Positions 40,940 through 52,864 of a stretch of 64,000 bases of DNA are shown here, in pieces. Positions within the stretch are counted from its first letter, which is position 1; each line of letters starts with the position of its first letter. The stretch comes from Myxococcales bacterium (GTDB lineage: Bacteria > Myxococcota_A > Polyangia > Palsa-1104): assembly GCA_003170275.1 (NCBI GenBank), contig PNAM01000036.1, positions 68,846 to 132,845 on the forward strand. The letters are read 5' to 3'. The position numbers and the translations under genes are program-made. The notes beneath the pieces were generated by a model. The model made no database searches. It saw only the letters and a program-made list of their open reading frames with translations, and was not told the DNA's origin.

Positions 40940-42330
40940 GTGGCCTCCGCGCGCAGCATAGCGCGAAGCGCGCGCGCCGCGTCGAGCGCCGGCATGCGTC
41001 GCGCCTGATCTTCTTCGAGCAGCGCGCGCGCCAGCTCGCGCACCGTGGCGGCGTTCGCGCCCAGCTCGCGCTCCGCTTCGGCAGGCAGCCGTCCGTCCCA
41101 GCGCGCGCTGCCGCGCAACAGCGCGCTGCGATCGCCGATCCAGCCCTGCAGCGCAGCGGAGCCCGAGAGCAGCTCGACCAGCAGCACGCCCGCGGCGTAG
41201 ACATCGGCGGCCGGCGGCAGCTCGCCCCGTCGCTGCTCGGGGGACATATAGGCGAGCGTGCCGCGCGCGCAGCGCTCGTCGACCACCGGCTTCTCGCCGG
41301 TGAGCCGCGCCACGCCGAAGTCGCCGAGCACCAGGTCACCGTCGCGCGGCGTGCCGCGAAACAAGAGGTTGGCGGGCTTGACGTCGCCGTGCACCACGCC
41401 GCGCGCGTGCACCGCGTCGAGCGTCTCGAGCAGCTCGGCGGTGCGAGCGAGCGCGACCGCGGGCGGGAGCGGACCGCGCGCCACCAGCTCGCGCAGCGCG
41501 CCGCCGCTGCATAGCTCCATCGCCAGGAGCTGTCGCTCCTCGTCGAGATCGTAGATCGCCACCACGCCCGGATGGCGGATCGAGGCCGCCACGCGCGCCT
41601 CCAGCCACGCCCGCGCCCGCGACTCGGCCCGCGCCTGGGCGCGCGCGTGCGGGTGCAAGATCTTGAGCGCCAGATCGCGATCCAGCTCCTCGTCGTGCGC
41701 CACGTAGACCGCGCCCGAGCCGCCGCGACCGAGCTCGCGCAACAATCGATAGCGGCCGGCGAACGCCGCGGCACCGTCGGAGAGCCCGGCCAGCGTCGGC
41801 GCCGCGCCCGGGATCGCCAGCGGTGCGACCGTTCCCTTGCGCAGCGCATCGGCGCGCTGGCGCGCCTTGGGATACTCGAGATCCACCGCCAGGATTGATT
41901 CGAAGTGGCGGCGCGCGGCGTCGGTCTCGCCGGCGCGCTCGCACAGCTCGCCGAGGAGAAAGTGCGCGCGCAGCTCGTACTCCGGATCGTCGAGCAGCCG
42001 CTCGAGGAACGGGCGCGCGGCCAGATCCTCGCGCCGATCGCAGAGCAGCTCCGCCAGGCGCGCCGCCAGCGTCAGGTCCTTCGGCCGCGCCGCGGCGAAG
42101 CGCCCCAACAGATCGATCGCCGTCCGCTCGCGCCCCGCCGCCAACAGCCGCGCCATCGCCGCCCAGAACTCGGCGTTGCCGACGAACGCCTCGGCCGGCT
42201 TGTCGCCGTCGCCCAGCCGCGCGAGCAGGTTGCGCAGCCAGGTCTCGTCGTTGGGCGCCTGCGGCTCGGGCTCGGGCAGCGGCGGCGCGGGCGGCTTGAG
42301 CGCGGACCTCAGCCGCTTCCAGATCGACAC
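40936..42330 (-). CDS. TPR-kinase: Ser/Thr kinase-like protein with HGD catalytic motif
   Basis: 464 residues from GTG 42330, with GAGG seven bases upstream; the longer frame to 43239 would overlap the FHA gene. Residues about 25-150 look like helical TPR-type repeats (FLERLLDDPEYELRAHFLLGEL). The kinase domain (about 185-460) has LGRGGSGAVYVAHDEELD, ALKIL lysine, VVHGDVKPANLLF, LGDFGVAR and AYMSPEQRRG. The usual HRD is HGD; the catalytic Asp and Asn and the DFG are intact, so it is probably active but not RD-regulated. Its start overlaps the FHA gene stop by one base, so it is coupled to that protein. Confidence 0.88.
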   Translation of the reverse strand: MSIWKRLRSALKPPAPPLPEPEPQAPNDETWLRNLLARLGDGDKPAEAFVGNAEFWAAMARLLAAGRERTAIDLLGRFAAARPKDLTLAARLAELLCDRREDLAARPFLERLLDDPEYELRAHFLLGELCERAGETDAARRHFESILAVDLEYPKARQRADALRKGTVAPLAIPGAAPTLAGLSDGAAAFAGRYRLLRELGRGGSGAVYVAHDEELDRDLALKILHPHARAQARAESRARAWLEARVAASIRHPGVVAIYDLDEERQLLAMELCSGGALRELVARGPLPPAVALARTAELLETLDAVHARGVVHGDVKPANLLFRGTPRDGDLVLGDFGVARLTGEKPVVDERCARGTLAYMSPEQRRGELPPAADVYAAGVLLVELLSGSAALQGWIGDRSALLRGSARWDGRLPAEAERELGANAATVRELARALLEEDQARRMPALDAARALRAMLRAEAT

Positions 42331-43502
42331 TACAGGACCTCGATCTTGACGGCGCCGACCTCGACCACGTCGCCGTGCAACAGCTGGACGCCGCCGCCGG
42401 CGTGGACGCCGTTCAGGTGCAGCCCGTGGCCGCCGCGCACCGACAGCCGCGGGCGCCCGTCGGTGAAGCCGAGCTCGGTGACGCCGCCGATGGGAAACGG
42501 TTTGGCGCTGGCCAGGATGTGCATGCCGCGGTCGAGCCCGCGCGTGACCTCGAGCTCGAGCAGGTCGCCGCGCGTGCGGAAGCGCATGCCGCAGTGCTCG
42601 CCGACGCCGAGCTCGCCCTCGCCGTCGAGCGGCAGGGTGCCGCCGGGGGCGATCGGCACGCCGCCGAGCGTGGAGCCGTTCTTCGAGTGCAGATCGCGCA
42701 GCGCGAAGCTCGCGCCGGAGAGCACCACCTCGCAGTGGCGCCGCGAGATCCCGGCGTCGCGCAGCACCACGTGGCAGATCGATTCGCGCCCCAGGCTGAG
42801 CGGGAACGTGCCGGCGTAGACCACGTCCTTGCCGCCCGAGCGCAGCGTGACCTTGCCGTCGGCGAGCAGGCGCGCCTCGAGCTGCTCGAGCTGGCGGCGG
42901 TAGCCGCTCTTGTCGCCGTCGCCGGCCTCCTCGACGGCCACGCGGATCGCGGCGAGCGCCTGGTCGCGTTCGCCGCCGGCGAGCTGCAGCCGGTACTCCT
43001 CGAACGCGTCGGTGACGCGGTGCTTGTGGCGGCGGCGCACCTCCTCGCGTTGCAGCACCGCCTCGAGCCGTTCCAGATCGCCGGCGCGCTGGTACGACTC
43101 GGCGGCCTGCAGCTCGTCGCCGATGAACTCGTGGCACTCGCCGGCGCCCGAATGATCGCCCGCCTCGGCGAACAGCGCGGCCGCTTCGCGCACCACCTGC
43201 CGGTCGCCGTCGGACACCACGCCCGCATTCTTGGCCCACAGGAACAGCGCACGCGCGATCCGTCGCCGCGCCGCCTTGCCGTCGGGGTCCTCCGGATCGG
43301 CCCAGCGCACCGCCGCGCGCAGCTCCTGCAGCCGGGCCTCCGGAGACGACGCGCGCTCGGCTCGCAACAGGTGCATCTCGGCGACCTTGGCATGCTCGCC
43401 GGCCAACGCGTACGCGCGCGCGGCCTCCGAGTAGTCGCCGGCCGCCTCGGCCGCGACCGCCCGCCGGAAGTCGGCGGAGAACATGCGCTTGAAGAAGGTC
43501 AC
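42330..43502 (-). CDS. TPR-like / tandem FHA protein
   Basis: 390 residues from GTG 43502; ATG 43484 is an alternative. Residues about 5-200 are helical, TPR-like (FRRAVAAEAAGDYSEAARAYAL, LFAEAGDHSGAGECHEFI). Residues about 225-290 form an FHA domain (FPLSLGRESICHVVL, ISRRHCEVVL, HSKNGSTLGG) with all phosphothreonine-contacting residues. Residues about 310-390 look like a second, degenerate FHA (LSVRGGHGLHLNGVHAGG). It is first in the FHA-kinase-TPR unit and is divergent from the 502-residue bpX-like gene (39 bp between starts), so one short control region probably serves both operons. Confidence 0.85.
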   Translation of the reverse strand: MTFFKRMFSADFRRAVAAEAAGDYSEAARAYALAGEHAKVAEMHLLRAERASSPEARLQELRAAVRWADPEDPDGKAARRRIARALFLWAKNAGVVSDGDRQVVREAAALFAEAGDHSGAGECHEFIGDELQAAESYQRAGDLERLEAVLQREEVRRRHKHRVTDAFEEYRLQLAGGERDQALAAIRVAVEEAGDGDKSGYRRQLEQLEARLLADGKVTLRSGGKDVVYAGTFPLSLGRESICHVVLRDAGISRRHCEVVLSGASFALRDLHSKNGSTLGGVPIAPGGTLPLDGEGELGVGEHCGMRFRTRGDLLELEVTRGLDRGMHILASAKPFPIGGVTELGFTDGRPRLSVRGGHGLHLNGVHAGGGVQLLHGDVVEVGAVKIEVL

Positions 43503-43529
43503 TTGACCGTACAGTCTAACTGGTAAAGT
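43503..43529 (+). promoter_or_regulatory. Candidate promoter of the MoxR-vWA operon
   Basis: TTGACC (43503-43508) and TAAAGT (43524-43529) resemble -35 and -10 boxes with a short 15-bp spacing. The predicted start of transcription, about 43536, is only six bases from the ATG at 43542, so the assignment is weak. Position in the 39-bp gap between divergent operons is the main support. Confidence 0.25.
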
Positions 43530-43541
43530 AGCGTCTCCGGA

Positions 43542-45050
43542 ATGCTCGAACACGTTGCCCTCAACCAGACCCGGTTCAACACGCCGGGGGTCGCGCCCGA
43601 CAACCGCGGCATCCTGTGCGGCAAGCAGGGCGCGCTGTTGTTCTCGTCGGTGGACCGGCTGGTCGGCTTCTTCCGCGTGTTCTGCGACGAGTCGTCGATG
43701 GACGACCTGTTGCCCAAGCTCAAGATCCACCAGGTGCGCACGCCGCTGGAGAGCCGCGAGTTCCTGGTGTTCTTCCACGCGGCGTCGAGCTATCTCCTCG
43801 ATCGCGCGGCGCGCATCTCCAGCCTGTTCGGCGGGCTGTGCTTCACCGGCTCGGGTAAGCACTACGTGCGCTATCGCGACAACGCCGCGCCGCTCGGCTA
43901 CGACATCCACGCGCTCAGCGCCGATCCTGCGGACTTCATCTTGTACGCCGACACGTTCACGCAGGGCTACCAGCGCGTCAAGGACGTGGGCTTCGAGTCG
44001 CTGGTCTATCGGCTGTCGATCCGCCAGATCCCCGGCGAGGATCACGCCGAGCGCGAGCTGTTGTGGCTGACCGTGCGCCAAGGCCTCGCGCGCAGCGTGC
44101 TCCTCTATCTGTGGCGCAACCGCGTGCGCTGCGAGGCGTCCAAGGTCGATCCGCAGGGCGTCGCGGCCGCGGCCGGCACGTTCGGGCAGCACGGCGGCTC
44201 GCTGCTCCTGGTGCGCGTACACGATCTGCCCGAGCGCATGCTCACGCTGTTCCGCAAGGTGCCCGGCATCGAGGTCCATCGCCCCGTCGGTGACAACTGC
44301 GTTGTCGAGGTCGGCTATCGCCATCCGTTCCGGCTCGAGTCATGCGCGGCGGTGTTCGAGAAGGACAAGTTCTACGTGTTCTCGGGCTCGCGCGACGCGG
44401 TCGACATCCTCGGCTCGCTGCCGCCGCTCGTGCCCGGGCACGATCTGGTGGGCGGCGGGTTCGATCTCGGCGAGCGTGGCGAGCCGCGCACCTACGTCGG
44501 CTCGCAGCCCGACAAGCTCGAGGTACAGCTCAAGCTGGTGCCCTCGGCCGCCGCCCGCCGCCGCGTCACCGCCACGCTGGTCTCCTGGCAGCACGCCGCG
44601 TGGCTCAAGCGGCTGGTCTACGCGCTGCCGCCAACGCTGCTGGCGACCTATCGCGTCGCGGCGGTCTCCGAAGGGCTGTTCATCATCGGCGAGCACGGCG
44701 TCGATGGGCTGCCGATCGGCGAGATGTTTCAGGAAGCCGCGCCGTCGATCTACGTGCCGCTCGGCCACGAGTTCCTGCCGCGCGTGGGCGGGCAGGTGCT
44801 CACCGAGCACGTGGGCGGGATCGCGAATCGCTACGTGGTGTTTCCGCTCGGCGCCGACAAGCCGCTCGGCCTCGAGCACGCGCTGTTCGAGCCGCTCGGC
44901 CGGCGCGCGCTCGCCCGCCTCGACGTGGAGCCGCGCGCGCGCGACGACCGCATGCCGCTGCCGCGCACGGTCACGCCCGCGACGGTGGTGAACGAAGACG
45001 TGGGCTCCCTGCCGCTGTGGGGCTTCCGCGGCGAGCCGTCGCAAAAATAG
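43542..45050 (+). CDS. Uncharacterised protein of the MoxR-vWA locus, possibly bpX-like
   Basis: 502 residues, no signal peptide. It is mostly beta-rich with recurring motifs: LLFSSVDRLVGFFRVFCDE, LCFTGSGKHYVRYRDNAAP, VEVGYRHPFRLESCAAVF, FYVFSGSRDAVDIL, and a conserved-looking end FIIGEHGVDGLPIGEMFQ with YVPLGHEFLPRVGG. The pattern of strand-turn repeats and the genomic setting are like the bpX beta-propeller proteins of MoxR-vWA ternary systems, but I cannot show homology from sequence alone. The stop is immediately followed by the next ATG (0 bp). Confidence 0.7.
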   Translation: MLEHVALNQTRFNTPGVAPDNRGILCGKQGALLFSSVDRLVGFFRVFCDESSMDDLLPKLKIHQVRTPLESREFLVFFHAASSYLLDRAARISSLFGGLCFTGSGKHYVRYRDNAAPLGYDIHALSADPADFILYADTFTQGYQRVKDVGFESLVYRLSIRQIPGEDHAERELLWLTVRQGLARSVLLYLWRNRVRCEASKVDPQGVAAAAGTFGQHGGSLLLVRVHDLPERMLTLFRKVPGIEVHRPVGDNCVVEVGYRHPFRLESCAAVFEKDKFYVFSGSRDAVDILGSLPPLVPGHDLVGGGFDLGERGEPRTYVGSQPDKLEVQLKLVPSAAARRRVTATLVSWQHAAWLKRLVYALPPTLLATYRVAAVSEGLFIIGEHGVDGLPIGEMFQEAAPSIYVPLGHEFLPRVGGQVLTEHVGGIANRYVVFPLGADKPLGLEHALFEPLGRRALARLDVEPRARDDRMPLPRTVTPATVVNEDVGSLPLWGFRGEPSQK

Positions 45051-46190
45051 ATGGCCAAGGAGAAGGGCAAGTACGAGCAGTGGCTGCACGGGTTCGTGTT
45101 GCCGCTGGTGGCGGGGGGCGACGTGCGCATCTCGGGCGTGATGGGGCAGCGCGAGCTCGACGAGCTGGTGGTCGATCCGACCATCACCGGCATGCGCGAC
45201 GAGCGCGTGCAACGGATCGCCGAGGCGCGTCACGCGGTGGTCGCCGAGATCCTGATCGATCCGTTCGAACCCGAGCTCGAGCAGGATTCGCTCAAGCTGG
45301 CCGTCGCCATGCAGAACCTGTTGTTCCTCTCGCACCCGGGCACCGCCGGCACGCTGGTGCGCAAGAGCAAGCTCAAGCAGGTGGCCGACTGGTCGGCGCA
45401 GCTGGTGCGCGAGCTGCCGCCGCCCGAGACGGTGCGCGAGCTGGCCGAGCGGCACTCGATGCTGCACCACCTGTTCGACCTCGGCCGCGACGACGTGCGC
45501 GTCAGCTTCTGGGCCGGCCGGCGCGAGTTCAAGGGCGCCGAGCCGCCGCCGCGGCTGCTCAAGTGGGGCGCGGTGCGGCGCGTGCGCGAAGAGCGCTGGC
45601 GCGTGTCGTTCCTCACCGAGGCGGTCTCCGACGCGGGGCAGCGCTCGCTGGTGCTGGCGCTGCTCTCAGCCTCGCCGCTCACCGATCTGTTAGAGCCGCT
45701 GCGCCTCGATCCGCCGCTCGAGCTGTATGCGCTGGCGCCGTGGCTGCGCGAGCCGCTGGTGGCGCGCGCGGTGGCGGACCGTTACCTCACGCTCGGCTTC
45801 TCCAAGCTCGGCGCCCCGCTCACCGACGCGCTGTTGCGGCTCTACAACCAGAAGAACTCCAAGCACGAGTGCCAGGTGGCGACGCGCTTCGTCTGCCACC
45901 TGCATCTCTTGCGGCTGCTCTCGTCGCCGCGGCAGGAATCGTATCTGCCCGAGCTGCAGGCGCTCGCCGCCGGCCAGCCGGCGCTGCGCGACTTCTTCGG
46001 CCTGTTCGCCGCCGCGCAGCGCGTGGGCCTTGGCCGCCCCGACGACGTCGCGCACGACCCGAAGCTGTCGAAGCTGGTCGATGCCTACGCCGCCGCGTGC
46101 GCGACGTTGTGCGGCGCGGCGCGCGTGCTCGAGCTCGAGGGCGTGATGTCGCGCGGGGTTCACCAGCTGCTGCTCGCCGCCGCCGACTGA
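45051..46190 (+). CDS. Uncharacterised protein of the MoxR-vWA locus
   Basis: 379 residues. It begins exactly after the stop of the preceding gene, so translation is coupled. The protein is largely helical with no membrane segment (ERHSMLHHLFDLGRDDVRVSFWAG, YAACATLCGAARVLELEGVM). I recognise no domain. Conserved-looking aromatic and Arg clusters (WRVSFLTEAVSD, ARPHHL-like segments are absent) suggest a scaffold or substrate adaptor. Its fixed place between the bpX-like gene and moxR suggests it belongs to the same complex. Confidence 0.65.
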   Translation: MAKEKGKYEQWLHGFVLPLVAGGDVRISGVMGQRELDELVVDPTITGMRDERVQRIAEARHAVVAEILIDPFEPELEQDSLKLAVAMQNLLFLSHPGTAGTLVRKSKLKQVADWSAQLVRELPPPETVRELAERHSMLHHLFDLGRDDVRVSFWAGRREFKGAEPPPRLLKWGAVRRVREERWRVSFLTEAVSDAGQRSLVLALLSASPLTDLLEPLRLDPPLELYALAPWLREPLVARAVADRYLTLGFSKLGAPLTDALLRLYNQKNSKHECQVATRFVCHLHLLRLLSSPRQESYLPELQALAAGQPALRDFFGLFAAAQRVGLGRPDDVAHDPKLSKLVDAYAAACATLCGAARVLELEGVMSRGVHQLLLAAAD

Positions 46191-46256
46191 CTTGCGTCAT
46201 TCTACGCCTCATCGATCTGTCCACCATCGCCCAATACCTGAGCTACACTGCCCCGC

Positions 46257-47446
<1,190 letters not shown>

Positions 47447-47447
<1 letters not shown>

Positions 47448-48952
47448 TGATTCCCGTCGAGAAACGGCGGTCGTGGCTGGCGCGCCAGGTGGGCACGCTG
47501 GCGCTGTCGCACGTACGCGTGCAGAACCCGATGGCGGTGGTGCGCGCGGCGGCGTGGGCCAATCGCATGGGCCGGCTCGGCGTGTACCTGCCGCTGTTCC
47601 TGGTGCACGACCTCGGGCTGCTCATGACCGCGCCCAAGGGCACCGCCGGCGTGTCGCTCGGGCCCAACGAAGCGCTCCTCAACGCGCTCGGCCTGCCCGA
47701 CGAAGCGCGCGCTCTCTTGCGCCAGTATCAGGCGCTCTTGCAGACCATCTCCAACAGCGAGATCGTCGAGAAGGCGACCTCGTGGCGGCTGCGCGACGAT
47801 CTGGTGGCGGTGCTGCTCACCAAGATCCTCGGCGACCTGTATCACCGCTGGACCGATCCGACCAAGTCGATCGGCGTCGAGGATCTGCCGCTCGATCCGC
47901 AGACCTACCAGGAGAGCGATCTGGCGGCGCACTTCAAGGACTTCGATCCGGCGCCGATCCTCGGCTTCCTCAAGTTCATCGGCTCGCAGCAGCTGCACGT
48001 GTACACCTCGCTCGAGCAGATCGATCTGGATACGCTGCGCTTGCTCGGCGTGTTCTCCGGATCTTCATCGGGCGCGGGCTCGCCGGCGCTCGATCTGGTC
48101 GATCTGTTCGCGGTCTTTCAGTCGGCCGAGGCTAACGACGTGGTCAACTTTTCCCTCGAGCTGCTGCCGTCGGTGCTCGAGACCAAGCGCGCCTCGGGCG
48201 TACAGACCTTCGCGGTCGACGGCTACGCGTCGATCGAGAAGAAGGGCAACCTCGACGCGCTGATCCTGTCGGAGTTCGCCTACGACGACGATCTGTTCGA
48301 GCGCAAGGTGATCGACGACGAGCTGTACTATTACGGCCACGAGAAGCAGCGCGAGGAAGAGCGCCGCTTGCAGTACATCCTGGTCGACTCCTCGCCGTCG
48401 ATGCGCGGCGTGCGGCAGGTGTTCGGGCGCGGCCTGGCGCTCACGCTGGCCAAGAAGCTGGTGCTGCAGGGCGACGAGGTGTGGCTGCGCTTCTTCGACT
48501 CGCGGCTGTACGACACGCAGAAGGCGACGCAGGGCGACTTCTCCGCGCCGTATCTGTTGTGCTTCAAGTCCGAGCGCGGCCGCAACTACGCCAAGGTGTT
48601 TCGCCAGCTCCACCTCGAGCTGCAGCGCCTCAAGCGCGAGGATCGCCGGCAGATGGTGGTCTACATCATCACGCACGGGCAGTGCCACATCCCCATCGAG
48701 GTCGTGCAGCAGCTGCGCCGCGAAGCGTACCTGTACGGGATCTTCATCCTGCCGTCGTCGGACGTGAGCCTCGAGTATCTCGATTTGCTGCACCGGCATC
48801 AAATCGTCGACGCGGCGACCCTCGCCAGCCGCAAGGGACGGCGCGACCGCGCGCTCGAGATCGTCAACGATGCCGGCGCGCCGGCGACCAAGCCGCCCGA
48901 AAAGTCCGCTGCGCCAAAGCCGGCGCTGAAGGAAGAAGGAGCCGCCAAATGA
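47447..48952 (+). CDS. vWA-domain protein
   Basis: 501 residues. The MIDAS motif is LVDSSPSM (DxSxS) near residue 308, with conserved Thr and Asp in later strands (GDEVWLRFFDSRLYD), defining a C-terminal metal-dependent vWA domain that binds partner proteins. The N-terminal 280 residues are helical (LARQVGTLALSHVRV, VDLFAVFQSAEANDV), similar in placement to MoxR partners. Final residues are Lys/Pro/Ala-rich. Translation is coupled to MoxR (TAATG) and to the next gene (ATGA). Confidence 0.93.
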
Positions 48953-49437
48953 AGAGCCTCGTCTTCGCGATCGCGTTGGGTGGCCTCGCGCTGGCCAATC
49001 CGTCGTTCCCGATGCCCAAGCTGGCCGAGGTGCTGCGCGGCTCGCTCACCGACAAGGCGCGCATTCGCTGGAGCAAGACCGTCGAGGGCAACCGCGTGCA
49101 GCTCACCATCTCGGGCGGGGTCGCCGAGCGGCTCAACCCGAACATGTCGCCCGAGCCGGGCCGCCTCAAGTACGACCTCGACAAGAACCGCGAGCTCGAG
49201 CGGCTGATCAAGGCGGCGCACCTGGGCGCGTCGAACGCGCGCTCGCCTTCGTCGATGGACTCGGATCGCACGCTCGAGATCCTCGCCGAGGGGCCGACCG
49301 AGTGGGTGGTGGTGGGCACCTGGGTCATGCCGGGCAAGAGCTGGAAGAAGAAGAGGCCCGCGCTGTTCACCATGCTCGATCCGCTGTTCGACGTGCAGGC
49401 GGAGGTGTTCGGCAACATGAAGGGTCCGGAAAAATGA
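48949..49437 (+). CDS. Small exported protein of the MoxR-vWA operon
   Basis: 162 residues from ATG 48949, overlapping the vWA stop as ATGA, with AAGGAG seven bases upstream. The N-terminus is a short signal (LVFAIALGGLALANP). The mature part is a mixed alpha/beta domain (RIRWSKTVEGNRVQLTISGG, TEWVVVGTWVMPGKSWKKK). No known family recognised. Its export shows that the system reaches the cell envelope. Confidence 0.75.
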   Translation: MKSLVFAIALGGLALANPSFPMPKLAEVLRGSLTDKARIRWSKTVEGNRVQLTISGGVAERLNPNMSPEPGRLKYDLDKNRELERLIKAAHLGASNARSPSSMDSDRTLEILAEGPTEWVVVGTWVMPGKSWKKKRPALFTMLDPLFDVQAEVFGNMKGPEK

Positions 49438-49939
49438 AGCGGCGGGCTCCGTTTCCGTCGACGTTCGCGTTCACGTGTGCGTTGGCGTTCACGTTCACGC
49501 TCACGTTCGCGCTTACGTCGAGGGCGGAGCCGAAGCCTGAGCCGCATCCGTACCAGCTCTACTGGTCGTTTCCGCGCGACGACTTGAGCTCGATCGAGAT
49601 CGACGATCCCGATCTGCACGTGAGCGAGTTCGAATCGAAGTGGCAGTTCGCCGCCAAGATGGCGCAGTGCGATCTGAAGACCGCGGCGCGGGTGATGAAG
49701 AAGCGCGCCAAGGGCGAAGGCACGCCGGTGCGCGAGGTGCGCGTCGATTCGCTCGACGACGCGGGCAAGGTGCATGCGACCACCCGCTGCGTGCTGCCGC
49801 TCGCGGTGTGGCGCGTCAAGATCGGCCAGCGCCTGGTCGAGCGGCTCGAGGACGAGCTCGACGCGCACGTCAGCTTCCTGGTGCCGCGCCGCTACCCGAA
49901 GCCGGTCTCGGCCGGCACCACCGACGGCGGCGCCGCGCC

Positions 49940-49943
<4 letters not shown>
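49434..49943 (+). CDS. Small exported protein of the MoxR-vWA operon, repetitive signal peptide
   Basis: 169 residues from ATG 49434, again overlapping the previous stop (ATGA). The signal peptide has an unusual alternating core (FAFTCALAFTFTLTFALT) coded by repeated hexamers (49463-49516). The mature domain is alpha/beta (YWSFPRDDLSSIEI, EFESKWQFAAKMAQCDLKTAA, RRYPKP near the end) and shares the general size of the upstream exported protein. Function unknown. Confidence 0.75.
49463..49516 (+). repeat. Hexamer repeats inside a signal-peptide coding region
   Basis: Nine consecutive 6-mers of GTTCAC-like sequence (GTTCGC, GTTCAC, GTGTGC, GTTGGC, GTTCAC, GTTCAC, GCTCAC, GTTCGC, GCTTAC) encode the hydrophobic core. 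A similar run lies at 62384-62431 in the unrelated exported-protein gene. Confidence 0.7.
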
Positions 49944-51794
<1,851 letters not shown>

Positions 51795-51799
<5 letters not shown>

Positions 51800-51807
51800 G
51801 GCTTAGT
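51795..51807. other. Palindrome shared by two convergent stop codons
   Basis: ACTAAG, central G, CTTAGT. TAA of the plus-strand gene (51797-51799) and TAA of the minus-strand gene (51803-51805) sit symmetrically in it. It may act as a weak bidirectional terminator. Confidence 0.4.
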
Positions 51808-52864
51808 AGATCCACGGGATGATGCGGTAGGGGACGCGCTTGCAGTACTCGGTCCACAGCTCGCCGTACTTGGCGGCGCAGCGCTTGTCGTCGTCGTGTT
51901 GGCGCGGCACGAGCAGCGCGACGTAGTAGAGCGGGTACAGCCACGGGAGGAGCGCGCCCGGGTGGCCGAGGCACAAGGTGAGCCCGACGGCCATGAGGAT
52001 CTCGCCGAGATAGTTGATGTGACGCGAGAGGCCCCAGAAGCCGCTGCACAAGACCTGCTTGCCGCCGGCGGAGAGGGTTACGGGCTGAAGAAAGCCGAAC
52101 AGCTTGGCGTGGGGATCGGTCTTGAAGAGAAACTTTTGCAAGTTGGCGCCGCGCGAGAGCGCCCAGCCGGCGAAGAACAGCGCCGCGTAGACGGCGAGCA
52201 GCGGCACGGGCGTGTGCGCGTCGGGCTGATCAGCCGCCCACCACAAGCCCACGCAGTAGAAGAACGGATAGAACACCAGGCAGCCCCAGCCCAGCTTGAA
52301 GCCCACGCGCTCGGCGAGAAAATCGTAGGTGTACAGGTGGACGCGCTCGAAGCTCAGATACTCCGCGAGGAAAAACGTGAACAGCGCCGCGTGCACCAGC
52401 ACGCCCGGCGACGTCCCGTAGCGAAGGACGTGGTGCGCGGCGAACGACAGCACGTTCAGCTCGAGCATGATCGCGCCGGCCAGGTACAGGAACATCTTGG
52501 CGTCGAGCCGACCGCCGCCCCACTGCGGGTTTTCGCGTCGGCCGAAGTAGAGATCGGCCGGCAACGAACGGTGCGGCGGCGCGGACAGGACGATCGCCAG
52601 CGTGAACGCCAGTCCGAGGACGCACGCGCCCGCCAACATCTGCCAGCGCACGTCGTAGAAAAAATCCCACGCCAGCCAGTGACGAACGCCCGCCAGCACG
52701 TACGCACCGATCACCACCACGAACACGCCAAGGCCGTTCAGCCGATAGCGCAGCGGACGGCCCGCGTCGTCGGTGACATAGCCTTCGACGTGACGGGCCG
52801 GGACGATCAGGTGCAGCACGAGCACGACCGCATAGATGGCGAGCGGCCAAACATACGCGGTCAC
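51803..52864 (-). CDS. Sterol reductase-like (ERG4/ERG24 family) membrane protein
   Basis: 353 residues from GTG 52864, overlapping the upstream stop as GTGA. About eight to nine membrane helices. The C-terminal NADPH-site signatures of sterol C14/C24 reductases are present: SGFWGLSRHINYLGEILMA near residue 268 and VPYRIIPWIY at the end, after LLVPRQHDDDKRC. Eukaryotic members reduce the sterol delta-14 or delta-24(28) double bond; sterol biosynthesis is known in some Myxococcota, so a sterol or other isoprenoid substrate is plausible. No other sterol gene lies in the window. Confidence 0.75.
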   Translation of the reverse strand: MTAYVWPLAIYAVVLVLHLIVPARHVEGYVTDDAGRPLRYRLNGLGVFVVVIGAYVLAGVRHWLAWDFFYDVRWQMLAGACVLGLAFTLAIVLSAPPHRSLPADLYFGRRENPQWGGGRLDAKMFLYLAGAIMLELNVLSFAAHHVLRYGTSPGVLVHAALFTFFLAEYLSFERVHLYTYDFLAERVGFKLGWGCLVFYPFFYCVGLWWAADQPDAHTPVPLLAVYAALFFAGWALSRGANLQKFLFKTDPHAKLFGFLQPVTLSAGGKQVLCSGFWGLSRHINYLGEILMAVGLTLCLGHPGALLPWLYPLYYVALLVPRQHDDDKRCAAKYGELWTEYCKRVPYRIIPWIY

